A stretch of 64,000 nucleotides of DNA from Lentisphaeria bacterium (GTDB lineage: Bacteria > Verrucomicrobiota > Lentisphaeria > Victivallales > Victivallaceae), in assembly GCA_017507125.1 (NCBI GenBank), contig JAFWBQ010000023.1, positions 27,511 through 91,510 of the forward strand, in the 5' to 3' direction. Below are positions 1 through 8,166 of the stretch, in pieces (within the stretch, counting starts at the first letter, position 1; every line of letters begins with the position of its first letter). A program made the translations under genes and the position numbers. Below the pieces are notes generated by a model. It was not told the origin of the DNA. It ran no database searches and saw only the letters and a program-made list of their open reading frames with translations.

Positions 1-7
1 CGTGAAC

Positions 8-36
8 TTGAAATTTCTGCATTTTTATGCTATATT
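8..36 (+). promoter_or_regulatory. Sigma70-type promoter of the symporter gene
   Basis: TTGAAA at 8-13 and TATATT at 31-36 are separated by 17 bases, and TGC just before the -10 makes an extended -10. The predicted start near 43 leaves a leader of about 45 nt with an AAGGAG ribosome site at 69-74. The same element is seen upstream of htpG. Confidence 0.7.
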
Positions 37-87
37 ACTGAAAGTTTTTTTTAACTTACAGATTATATAAGGAGCTTATCTCTTTAC

Positions 88-1614
88 ATGAAATTGCCTG
101 AACTTTTCGCAATGGGGCTGTATCTGCTGCTGGTTCTCGGGATCGGTGTCTATTTCTTCATCCGGGAAAGAAAAAAATCCGGATCTGAGAAATCCTATTT
201 TCTCGGCGGCAGAATGATGAATGGTTGGGTTTCAGCTCTGTCCGCAGGAGCTTCGGATATGAGCGCCTGGGTTCTTATGGGATTGCCCGGGGCGATCTAT
301 CTCTCGGGTATGGGGCAAGTCTGGATCGCCATTGGACTTCTGATCGGAACTGTGACCGCATGGACAACAGTTGCTCCGGTATTGCGGCGCTACTCCATTG
401 TTGCCGGCGATGCCATTACCATTCCTCAATTTCTTACCCGGCGTTTCTGTTCCGGCCGCAAAGAGATCATGGTGCTTTCTGCCATCGTCTTTGTGGTGAC
501 TTACTGTATTTACTCTGCGGCAAGTCTTTATGTCTGCGGAACTCTTTTTCATACCGTGCTGGGAGTTGATCCCAAGACCGCCATGATCGTTTCGACTGTC
601 GTTATTGTTGTCTACACCTTTCTCGGCGGATACAGTGCCGTCTGCTGGACCGATTTCTTTCAGGGATTGCTTATGCTGGCGGCTCTGATGCTGATCCCCA
701 TTGCCTGCGGTGTGATCATGAGCTGTGAAAACTTTGTTGCGCCTGCGGCAAAACTCTCTGAGAACTACTGGAATTTCCTTTCTACAGGAAAGGCGGATTG
801 GAAAAGCTGCTGCGATATCATCACCGGTCTGGGCTGGGGACTCGGATATTTCGGTATGCCCCATATCCTGATCCGCTATTTTTCGGTGAAAGATGAAAAG
901 GAGATGAGAAAATCCCGTATCATCGGCTGTACCTGGTTTGTGCTGATCCTTGCCGCTTCCTGCGCCGTGGGGCTGGTCGGCAGAAAATATCTGGGTGATA
1001 TCCTCATCGCTCAGAATGGCTCCGAACTGGTCTTCATCAATATGATCCGCAGTGTTTTTGACAAGGTGGGAAGCTCTACCGGTCTGACTGTCACAGCTGT
1101 GTTTCTGGGGGGGATCACTCTCTCGGCGATCCTTGCCGCTGCCATGAGTACAGCTGATTCCCAGCTTCTTGCTTCTTCTTCAGCCTTTGCGTCGGATCTT
1201 TACAAGCCCATCATACGCAGAAAGGCTTCTGAAAAAGAGATGCTCTGGGCGGGCAGAAGCATCGTTGTCATCATTTCATTGGTTGCCTACTGCATTGCGG
1301 CAAGTCCTCAATGTCAGGGGCTGATGGCTCTTGTTTCCTGTGCCTGGGGCGCTTTCGGAGCCGCTTTCGGCCCTGTCATACTTCTGGCTCTTTACTGGAA
1401 ACGCCTGACTTACTGGGGCGCCTTTGCCGGGATCCTCGCCGGATTTGCGGTGGATATCTGCTGGTATCTCTTTATGCAGTGGACTTTGATCTATGAGATC
1501 ATTCCGGGATTCATTGCCGGACTTGCCGCTGCTGCTGCGGTTTCATACTGCGACGCTGCTCCCGGTGCTGATGTGATTGCGAACTTCAACAAATCACGGG
1601 AAAAAATTGATTGA
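88..1614 (+). CDS. putP: Sodium/solute symporter, PutP-like (SSS family)
   Basis: A 508-residue polytopic membrane protein of the sodium:solute symporter family, which couples Na+ entry to uptake of a small solute. The segment around residues 50-66, with SAGASDMSAWVLMGLPG, closely matches the PutP signature of the proline branch. STADSQLLASSSAFASDLYKP near residues 352-372 matches the conserved TM8/9 region that contributes Na+ ligands. The length is normal for PutP. The ATG start follows AAGGAG by 13 bases. It is followed after about 60 bases by a secreted SGNH esterase and then a DUF4838 glycan protein, so the true substrate could be a sugar or sugar acid rather than proline. The family call is firm, the substrate is not. 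Confidence 0.85.
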   Translation: MKLPELFAMGLYLLLVLGIGVYFFIRERKKSGSEKSYFLGGRMMNGWVSALSAGASDMSAWVLMGLPGAIYLSGMGQVWIAIGLLIGTVTAWTTVAPVLRRYSIVAGDAITIPQFLTRRFCSGRKEIMVLSAIVFVVTYCIYSAASLYVCGTLFHTVLGVDPKTAMIVSTVVIVVYTFLGGYSAVCWTDFFQGLLMLAALMLIPIACGVIMSCENFVAPAAKLSENYWNFLSTGKADWKSCCDIITGLGWGLGYFGMPHILIRYFSVKDEKEMRKSRIIGCTWFVLILAASCAVGLVGRKYLGDILIAQNGSELVFINMIRSVFDKVGSSTGLTVTAVFLGGITLSAILAAAMSTADSQLLASSSAFASDLYKPIIRRKASEKEMLWAGRSIVVIISLVAYCIAASPQCQGLMALVSCAWGAFGAAFGPVILLALYWKRLTYWGAFAGILAGFAVDICWYLFMQWTLIYEIIPGFIAGLAAAAAVSYCDAAPGADVIANFNKSREKID

Positions 1615-1621
1615 CTTTGCT

Positions 1622-1639
1622 GCCGGGGTGAATCCCGGC
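1622..1639 (+). terminator. GC-rich hairpin after the symporter
   Basis: GCCGGG at 1622-1627 and CCCGGC at 1634-1639 form a six-pair stem six bases after the symporter stop codon. There is no T-tract, so it may be an attenuating or mRNA-protecting hairpin rather than a full terminator. Confidence 0.35.
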
Positions 1640-1674
1640 TGAAAACTTATACAACAATAAGGAAAGGTTGGTAA

Positions 1675-2859
1675 ATGATGAAAAAAATGATGTTTCTGCT
1701 GGGTGCACTTCTCGGTTTCTCCCTGGCTGCGTCAGAAGTCCCCGTGAAGGGATTTCTTAATGCCCGCTGCTGGAGAAGACAGAATTTCGCGCAGTTGGTC
1801 AAAGAAAACGGCAAGGTCGTTGCCGTGAAACTTCTGCCCGGAAATGCCTACTGCGGGCTGGGCAATTACGGATATCCCATTGACGGCGGCAAAGATATCA
1901 ACGCCCTCTATGAAGGTATCTCCTTTGAAGTCAAAGGCGACGGCTCAAATGAATGGGGCGCTGTTTCCATCGGCGAATCAAGAGCGTTTCAGGCTCATGC
2001 CTATTTTCCTCTGAAAAGCAAAGAGTGGAAGAAATATACTTTCAGTTTTGCTGACATGTCGCCTTCCAGCGACTACAACGCCGGTATCTGGGCGAAAATG
2101 CCTGTGACCCGTCTGGGAAGCCTCTCTTTCGGCGATTCCTGGCGCATCACCTGGTGCAATGCCAGGCGCGTTCCTTTTTCTTATCAGGTCCGTAATCTTT
2201 CTCTGCTGAAAAAAGCCGCCCCGAAATATGATTATGCCAAGTACAAGAAAGCCATGGATCTTTCTGCTGCTGTCAAAATGATGAAAAGTAAACAGAAAGT
2301 TCAGATCACCTGTTTCGGTGACTCCATCACAGCCGGAACCGGTCTGCGCTCAACTGAGAAACGCTATGCAGTTCTCATTGGTGAAATGCTTGCCAAAAAA
2401 TTCAACAATCCCAACATCAAAAGTGAGTGTGTCGCTGTTGGTGGCGCCCGTACCAAAGACTCCATCGCCTGGCTTGACCGTGATTTGACCAAAGGTCTGC
2501 CGGATGTCGCCACCATGCTTATCGGCTACAACAACCGTTCCGGCGGCCAGTCTGTTGAGCTCTTCAAAAAGCAGCTTGAGATCTGGATCACCCACCTGCT
2601 TGCCCGTACAAATGGAAAAACTGCTATTGTCCTTATCCCCACCGTCCCCGGCGTTCCCCGCTGGTATGCTCAGGATGATATGGCAAAGGCTGTCTATGAA
2701 GTCGCTGCCAAATACAACTGCACTGTGGTGCCTATGGAAAAGATCATCAAAAAAATGGGCCCCTTTGAATACCGCGCAAAATATCTCTGTGATAGTGTTC
2801 ACCCCAATCAGGCCGGTCACATGATGTTTGCCAATGAGATCGTCAAATATTTCAAGTGA
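1675..2859 (+). CDS. Secreted SGNH/GDSL-family hydrolase (carbohydrate esterase-like)
   Basis: A 394-residue exported protein. The N-terminus (MMKKMMFLLGALLGFSLAAS) is a typical Sec signal peptide. Residues ~25-190 form a beta-rich region resembling a carbohydrate-binding jelly roll. The C-terminal half is an SGNH hydrolase: block I GDSITAG with nucleophile Ser217, and block V DSVHPNQAG with Asp373 and His376. Such enzymes remove acetyl or other acyl groups from polysaccharides, fitting its place between a symporter and a DUF4838 protein. The preceding AAGGAAAGG lies 8-10 bases before the ATG. Family and export are clear, the substrate is inferred from context only. Confidence 0.85.
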   Translation: MMKKMMFLLGALLGFSLAASEVPVKGFLNARCWRRQNFAQLVKENGKVVAVKLLPGNAYCGLGNYGYPIDGGKDINALYEGISFEVKGDGSNEWGAVSIGESRAFQAHAYFPLKSKEWKKYTFSFADMSPSSDYNAGIWAKMPVTRLGSLSFGDSWRITWCNARRVPFSYQVRNLSLLKKAAPKYDYAKYKKAMDLSAAVKMMKSKQKVQITCFGDSITAGTGLRSTEKRYAVLIGEMLAKKFNNPNIKSECVAVGGARTKDSIAWLDRDLTKGLPDVATMLIGYNNRSGGQSVELFKKQLEIWITHLLARTNGKTAIVLIPTVPGVPRWYAQDDMAKAVYEVAAKYNCTVVPMEKIIKKMGPFEYRAKYLCDSVHPNQAGHMMFANEIVKYFK

Positions 2860-2876
2860 TTTTCTTTGCCGCACTG

Positions 2877-2907
2877 AGCGTCCGGATTCTTCCGGGCGCT
2901 TTTTTTT
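2877..2907 (+). terminator. Rho-independent terminator of the SGNH gene
   Basis: AGCGTCCGG (2877-2885) pairs with CCGGGCGCT (2892-2900), nine pairs including one G-U, with a six-base loop and eight T residues. It lies 17 bases after the stop codon. Confidence 0.85.
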
Positions 2908-2952
2908 CTTTGAAAATGTCATGAATTATATATTTTTTCAAGAAAATATATG

Positions 2953-2981
2953 TTGTAATTCTTTTTTTCAGGTGCTATATT
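2953..2981 (+). promoter_or_regulatory. Sigma70-type promoter of the first DUF4838 gene
   Basis: TTGTAA at 2953-2958 and TATATT at 2976-2981 are 17 bases apart, with TGC making an extended -10. It lies between the terminator and the ATG at 3026, which supports that ATG over upstream in-frame starts. Confidence 0.7.
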
Positions 2982-3025
2982 TAGTCCGGTTTCTGTTTTT
3001 GTCACTCATTTCAAGAGAGGTGCTT

Positions 3026-5983
3026 ATGTTGAGAAATATTGTGCTGGCAGGCATGTTGTGCTGCCTGAGTGCCGGAGCTGCTCCGGCGGTGAAATTGGAT
3101 TACAAGTTCCAACCGGATCTCCCCCGTTCCATCAAGATCGGTGAAAAGCCGCTTCTGACACTGGTTTCAGGCGGGAAAGTCCAATTTGAGATCGTTGTTC
3201 CTCCTGCGGCTTCACCCGTGGCGAAAGATGCCGGCAAAGAGGCGGCAGCGCTTCTTTCACAGGCTTACGGCACAAAGATTTCGGTTCAACAGAAACCCTC
3301 CGGGAAATGTTCCGCCATTATCATCGGAGACCGGGAACTTGCCCGGAAAAACGGACTTCAGCTTGATAAGATCGACCGTGACGGCTTCTTCATCAAGACC
3401 ATCGGGAACAATGTTCTCGTTATTGGCAGAGACGATCCGAAACTTGCCGTCAAACAGATGAAATTCCACGGCGACGGCGGTGAACGCGCCACACTTTTTG
3501 CCGTTTATGACTTTCTGGAGCGTTTTGCAGGTGTCAGATTTTACTTCCCCGGAAAACTGGGAACTGTTCTCCCCCGGAAGCAGGAGTGGAAACTGCCTGA
3601 GATCAATATTTATGACCGTCCTGATAAAGTGCAGCGCAGTACCTATTCTTCATGGCGGCCCCGCCATCTGACTATGCCCCCTGAGCTGGGCAAGCCTTTC
3701 AATATGCGGGAATACCGTATGCGTATGAGATACAACTCCTGGACCTGGCCCTGCTGTCACGGTCTTGAAAAACAGGGCTTTATTCCCCGCTATGCCAAGA
3801 GCAATCCTGAATACTTTGCCCATAATGCTCAGGGCAAATCTGTGCTTGAGTTCCGCACTGATAAGCAGAATCAGTTATGTTTCAACAGCGGGATCCGTGA
3901 AGAGATCTATAAAGACGCTCTTTCATTCCTGAAAGGAGAACCCGCCTCAAAGCGGGGGATCCGTCCCTATCATCACAAACCGAACTATGTGGGATGGCAC
4001 AGTCAGCTTGACCTGAAGATCCCTGTTTATGACATTACTCCCGATGACGGATATTATCCCTGCCGCTGCCCCAAATGCCGGAAAAGTTTCCCCGATGTTG
4101 AAGGAAGAAACAACAAAGCTCTCAGCGATTTCATGTGGCGCTATTATGCCGATGCCGCCAACTATGTGAAAGATTACGGTTATATCGCTGCGTGGATCTA
4201 TTATCCCACTTTGCTGACTCCCAGCTTCAAACTGCCTGAAAATCTTCTCTTTGTCATGTGTCCCAAAGGTCCCTGGAGCTGCGGCAGCGAAGAGATCTTC
4301 AAAAAAGAAATGGAACGGGTGAAAATCTGGGGTGAGATTACCGGCAGCCGCATGAGATTGTGGAACTATATGATCAAGTATCCCCACGGATCTTATCCCG
4401 GAGTTCCTTCAAACGCCCCCCGCGCCGTTGCCCGTTATTACAGAGAGGCGGCGCCCTACATCTGCGGCGCTTTTGCTGAAGTCGGCATGGAGCGTTTCAT
4501 GTTCCAGTATCTGAATTTGTATGTCTATTACAAGGCACTCTGGGACAACAATCTGGATATTGAAGCTCTTCTTGCTGAGCACCATAAACTCCTTTTCGGC
4601 GCTGCCGCCAAACCCATGAGCGCTTTTTACGATGAAATTGAAAAAATCTGGCTGGGACTTGTGGGCAACAGCGTCGATACGCCTGAAGGTCCAAAAACTG
4701 TGATGATCTCCGACTTTGAGATCTGGACCAAACGCTACTCTGAAAAGGTCATGAAGAGAATGGAAAGTCACCTCAAGGCTGCCGAAGCGGCAGTTCCGAA
4801 AAACTCCATGGAAGCTGAAAGGATCCGTTTCATCAAACGGGAAGTCTGGAAGACCGCCGTTGACCGGCGCAAGAGTTTTATGGAAACCCTTGAACAGAAA
4901 GACTCCTGGCGCATGAGTGCCGCTGAAGCAAAAACGCCTGTCACGATTGACGGAAAACTCAATGACAGGGCGTGGAAAGCTGCCACCCCCATCTATCTGA
5001 CCCGCTTCGGCAAGGGAAAAGTTGAAGTCAATACCATTGTGAAGATGCTTTATGACAAGGAGAACTTCTACTTTGCTTTTGAAAACTTTGAGCCTGATAC
5101 TGACAAGATCCAGGCTGTTGATTATGCCCATGATGACGGCAGACGCTGGGCGAACTCCACCTCTGAGATCTTCCTCAATCCCGATAATACCCGGACAAAC
5201 TTTTACCAGCTGATGATCGACTCCAAAGGAAAAGTGACCGATTATCACAATGTCAAGGGACTTTTCAAGACCGACTGGAACAGTAACGCAGAAATCAAAA
5301 CATCCATCGTGAAAGGGAAAAAATGGATCGCTGAAGTGAAACTTCCCCGGAAAAGTATGCAGGGCAGCTCCTCTGCGTTCCCCATAAACTTTTCACGCCA
5401 CCGTGCCCGTTCCAATGAAAAAGGCGAAGTCTATACTTGGAATCCTTTTATGCGCCGTTTCCACGAAGTTGACAAGTGGGGATGGTGTTTCCTCGGTAAA
5501 GATCCCAGCACCAATATCATTAAATACGGCGACTTTGAAGTGCCCATCCGCAGCGGGCGCTGGATCGGACCCTGGTATGGGCAGAAAGTCCTTCACGTTG
5601 ATGAGAAAGTTTTTCTTGCAGGCGGCCGTTCCGTGAAGTTGACTCTGGCGGGCGTCAGTGATGTGACGCAGCGTTTCAAGCTGAAACCTGACACCGAATA
5701 TGTGGTCAGTTATTTTGTGAAACTGGAAAATCTTGCCACCGACGGCGTCGGCGGTCTCAGAGCCAGATTTGATGAACGCGGCGGCAATGTCCACTGGCTG
5801 CCCCGGGCCTATCTCAGAGGCACTATGGATTGGACACGGATCTCTATGAAGATCAAAACAAGTCCCCAATGCGGCTCCAAGCGCAAAGGCAGTCTGACAG
5901 AGTACCTGAGCATCGCCCTCGGTAAGGGAACCAAGGGCAATGCATGGGTCGACCATGTAGAGATCCGCGAAATAAAAAAGTAA
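3026..5983 (+). CDS. Secreted DUF4838 protein with C-terminal CBM9-like and second carbohydrate-binding domains
   Basis: A 985-residue exported protein. The reading frame is open back to 2828, but the ATG at 3026 follows AGAGAGG, begins a clear signal peptide (MLRNIVLAGMLCCLSAGAA) and lies just after the promoter. Residues ~45-190 resemble the N-terminal domain found before GH67-like barrels. Residues ~200-560 are the DUF4838 core, with DDGYYPCRCPKC carrying Cys346, Cys348 and Cys351 in a CxCxxC cluster. Residues ~636-800 are a CBM9-like domain (TPVTIDGKLNDRAW), and ~830-985 a beta-sandwich with FDVPI-like start. DUF4838 proteins occur in glycan-use loci and are thought to be hydrolase-related, but no activity is assigned here. 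A paralogue lies at 46104-48929. Confidence 0.85.
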   Translation: MLRNIVLAGMLCCLSAGAAPAVKLDYKFQPDLPRSIKIGEKPLLTLVSGGKVQFEIVVPPAASPVAKDAGKEAAALLSQAYGTKISVQQKPSGKCSAIIIGDRELARKNGLQLDKIDRDGFFIKTIGNNVLVIGRDDPKLAVKQMKFHGDGGERATLFAVYDFLERFAGVRFYFPGKLGTVLPRKQEWKLPEINIYDRPDKVQRSTYSSWRPRHLTMPPELGKPFNMREYRMRMRYNSWTWPCCHGLEKQGFIPRYAKSNPEYFAHNAQGKSVLEFRTDKQNQLCFNSGIREEIYKDALSFLKGEPASKRGIRPYHHKPNYVGWHSQLDLKIPVYDITPDDGYYPCRCPKCRKSFPDVEGRNNKALSDFMWRYYADAANYVKDYGYIAAWIYYPTLLTPSFKLPENLLFVMCPKGPWSCGSEEIFKKEMERVKIWGEITGSRMRLWNYMIKYPHGSYPGVPSNAPRAVARYYREAAPYICGAFAEVGMERFMFQYLNLYVYYKALWDNNLDIEALLAEHHKLLFGAAAKPMSAFYDEIEKIWLGLVGNSVDTPEGPKTVMISDFEIWTKRYSEKVMKRMESHLKAAEAAVPKNSMEAERIRFIKREVWKTAVDRRKSFMETLEQKDSWRMSAAEAKTPVTIDGKLNDRAWKAATPIYLTRFGKGKVEVNTIVKMLYDKENFYFAFENFEPDTDKIQAVDYAHDDGRRWANSTSEIFLNPDNTRTNFYQLMIDSKGKVTDYHNVKGLFKTDWNSNAEIKTSIVKGKKWIAEVKLPRKSMQGSSSAFPINFSRHRARSNEKGEVYTWNPFMRRFHEVDKWGWCFLGKDPSTNIIKYGDFEVPIRSGRWIGPWYGQKVLHVDEKVFLAGGRSVKLTLAGVSDVTQRFKLKPDTEYVVSYFVKLENLATDGVGGLRARFDERGGNVHWLPRAYLRGTMDWTRISMKIKTSPQCGSKRKGSLTEYLSIALGKGTKGNAWVDHVEIREIKK

Positions 5984-6009
5984 AGCGCTGTTCCCGACAA
6001 AGGTCGGTA

Positions 6010-6147
6010 AAAAAGGTTCAGGGAGTTGGGGCGGGGGAAAAGCCCTTTTGAGGAAAGGTCTTTTTCCCCCGCCCCAAACCCCACCCCCTTTTCCCAAACC
6101 TTTTTCAGTAACGCTTTTCATTTTTGAGTTCTCAAAAATAAAAAGCG
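6010..6147. repeat. Two adjacent long inverted repeats in an intergenic region
   Basis: The first hairpin spans 6010-6105. Its outer arms AAAAAGGTT (6010-6018) and AACCTTTTT (6097-6105) match perfectly, as do inner arms of 16 pairs at 6026-6041 and 6062-6077 (a G-rich strand facing its C-rich complement). The second hairpin has arms at 6112-6128 and 6131-6147, 16 pairs with one mismatch and a two-base loop. Both lie between the DUF4838 stop and the next start. They could act as a bidirectional terminator or be a dispersed palindromic repeat. No second copy was seen in this window. Confidence 0.7.
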
Positions 6148-6225
6148 GTCTGTAAAAGTCTTTTGTAAAAAAATATTTTACCTACCCGTGAAGGGAACAG
6201 AGCAAAAAGTAAGAGGAAGTTAATT

Positions 6226-8154
6226 ATGGTCTCTATGACTCAGGGCAATGCTCTTCAAGATTTTTTTCTTGACAGATTCCGTAAACACAGAGCGCAGAGA
6301 GCAGCAAAGCTCCGGCAGCTGAAAAATGCTGCTGATGCAGAAAAGCATGTTTCATCTCTCAAAGAAAAAATAAAAAAATGTTTTCATGCCCCGGCGGAAA
6401 AAACTCCTTTGAACGCCCGGACCACCGGCGTATTGGAGTACCCTGAGTTCACTTTGGAAAAGATCCTTTTTCAGAGTCGCCCCGGATACACCGTCAGCGC
6501 CAACTTTCTGCTGCCGCGCAAGCGGGAAGGAAAGATCCCTGCGATCCTCTTCCTTTGCGGACACTGTGATGAAGGAAAGGCTTATACTGTTTACCAGACC
6601 GCCATGCGCGGACTGGTCAAGAGCGGTTTTGCCGTTTTGACCTTTGATCCCATAGGGCAGGGGGAGCGCCGGCAGTTCAATCAGATCAAAGAGTGCCGTT
6701 TCTCCCCCACAGAGCAGCACAATCTCATCGGCAAACAGCTTCTTCCTGTGGGTGAGGATCTCTTTTCATGGCATCTCTGGGATGCTGTTCGCGCCCTGGA
6801 CTATCTGGAATCCCGTGCAGAGATCGATCCGGGCCGCATCGGCGCCCACGGCAACTCCGGCGGCGGAACCACCACCATCTGGCTTGCTGCTCTTGATGAA
6901 CGTGTCGCCTGGGCTGCTCCCTCAAGCGCTGTGACCACATGGCTCCACAATGTTGAAAACGAAATGGCAACAGACTGGGAGCAGATCCCTCCTCTGGCTG
7001 CAAAGCAGGGGTTGGATTACTCCGACTTCCTTATGGCGGCAGCGCCCCGTCCTCTGATGCTGCTGGGGCAGAAGCATGACTTCTTCGATCCCCGGGGCTT
7101 TGATGAAGCAGAGGAAGATTTGAGAAAAGTCTACACGCTTCTGGGGGTTCCGGAAAAATTGGGGCATTTTCTCGGCGACAGCCATCACGGACTTTCCGGA
7201 CAACTGCGGGAACAGGCATACAAATTTTTCTGCCGCTGTGCAAATTTGCCTGAGCCTGCGGTGGATGAGTCAGAGATCACATTGTGCGCTGAAGAGGAGC
7301 TTTATGCTGCCCCCGGCGGTGATGTGTATAATCTTGAGGGGGAAAAGAAACTTCATCAACTTGCCGCAGATAAAGCCGCTGCCCTGAAAAAGAAAAGAAA
7401 AACTCCTGCAAGAAAAGTGCTGGCACAGCGTCTTTCAAAGCTTCTGGGAATCGGTCAAATAAACGAGCCCTATGTCAGACGTTTGATCTACCGCTATTTT
7501 CTCCACGAGGGAGCACACCAGAATTATTCACGTTTCGGGCTTGAAACCGAACCCGGACGGGTGATGGCGGTGCTTCACCGTTCAGCCAAAAAAGCTCTTT
7601 ACTACAATTTCAATCCGATCCAGGGGGAAACGGTGCTTTACATTCCCTCCATTGATTGCGCGGAAGAACTTCTGCTGCGGGAGCCGGAAAAGGAAGACGC
7701 TCTTTACAGTCTGGACTACCGCGGTGTGGGGGAATGTGCCTCAACGGCCTGTGAGCAGATGCCGGTCAAGGATTTCTTCTATTACTACGGCGCAGATTTC
7801 TACTTTACTTCTCTTTATATGATGTGGGGTGAAAGCTACTGTGGCAAAAGAGTCAAAGATATCCTTGAAGCTCTTACACTGATCGGACCTGTTGCCGCTT
7901 CTGAAAAAGTGACCATTGAAGCTCATGGATTCGGCTGTATCCCGGCACTTCTGGCGGCAGTGATCTCTCCTTACACCAAAGAAGTCAAACTCAGCGCTCT
8001 GCCTGCTTCATGGGAAGAGATGGTATCTGCACCCCTTGCTTCTTTTGATGAGGCTCCTGTTTCGGCCATGCCTTACAGGATCCTTGAGGCAGCGGATATT
8101 CCTGAACTGATCCGTGTGCTTGAAAATGCAGGCATCAAAGTGACCTGCTGCTGA
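6226..8154 (+). CDS. Two-domain alpha/beta-hydrolase, acetyl-xylan-esterase-like, with a degenerate second domain
   Basis: A 642-residue protein with no signal peptide, so probably cytoplasmic. The N-terminal domain (~60-345) is an alpha/beta-hydrolase of the acetyl xylan esterase/dienelactone hydrolase type. GNSGGG carries nucleophile Ser211, HDFFDP offers Asp285 or Asp288 as the acid, and GDSHHG offers His320 or His321. After a Lys/Ala-rich linker (~375-405), the second half (~410-642) looks like another alpha/beta-hydrolase core. Its nucleophile elbow reads AHGFG, so Gly568 stands where Ser is expected. The start follows AGGAAG by seven bases; an ATG at 6235 is an alternative. It is paralogous to 56973-58805. 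Deacylation of an imported oligosaccharide is inferred. Confidence 0.8.
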   Translation: MVSMTQGNALQDFFLDRFRKHRAQRAAKLRQLKNAADAEKHVSSLKEKIKKCFHAPAEKTPLNARTTGVLEYPEFTLEKILFQSRPGYTVSANFLLPRKREGKIPAILFLCGHCDEGKAYTVYQTAMRGLVKSGFAVLTFDPIGQGERRQFNQIKECRFSPTEQHNLIGKQLLPVGEDLFSWHLWDAVRALDYLESRAEIDPGRIGAHGNSGGGTTTIWLAALDERVAWAAPSSAVTTWLHNVENEMATDWEQIPPLAAKQGLDYSDFLMAAAPRPLMLLGQKHDFFDPRGFDEAEEDLRKVYTLLGVPEKLGHFLGDSHHGLSGQLREQAYKFFCRCANLPEPAVDESEITLCAEEELYAAPGGDVYNLEGEKKLHQLAADKAAALKKKRKTPARKVLAQRLSKLLGIGQINEPYVRRLIYRYFLHEGAHQNYSRFGLETEPGRVMAVLHRSAKKALYYNFNPIQGETVLYIPSIDCAEELLLREPEKEDALYSLDYRGVGECASTACEQMPVKDFFYYYGADFYFTSLYMMWGESYCGKRVKDILEALTLIGPVAASEKVTIEAHGFGCIPALLAAVISPYTKEVKLSALPASWEEMVSAPLASFDEAPVSAMPYRILEAADIPELIRVLENAGIKVTCC

Positions 8155-8166
8155 AAATAAAAGAGT

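Noticed and set aside
2828..3025. Upstream extension of the first DUF4838 frame
   Set aside because: It covers the end of the SGNH gene, a strong terminator and a promoter, and it would bury the signal peptide. The start at 3026 is better.
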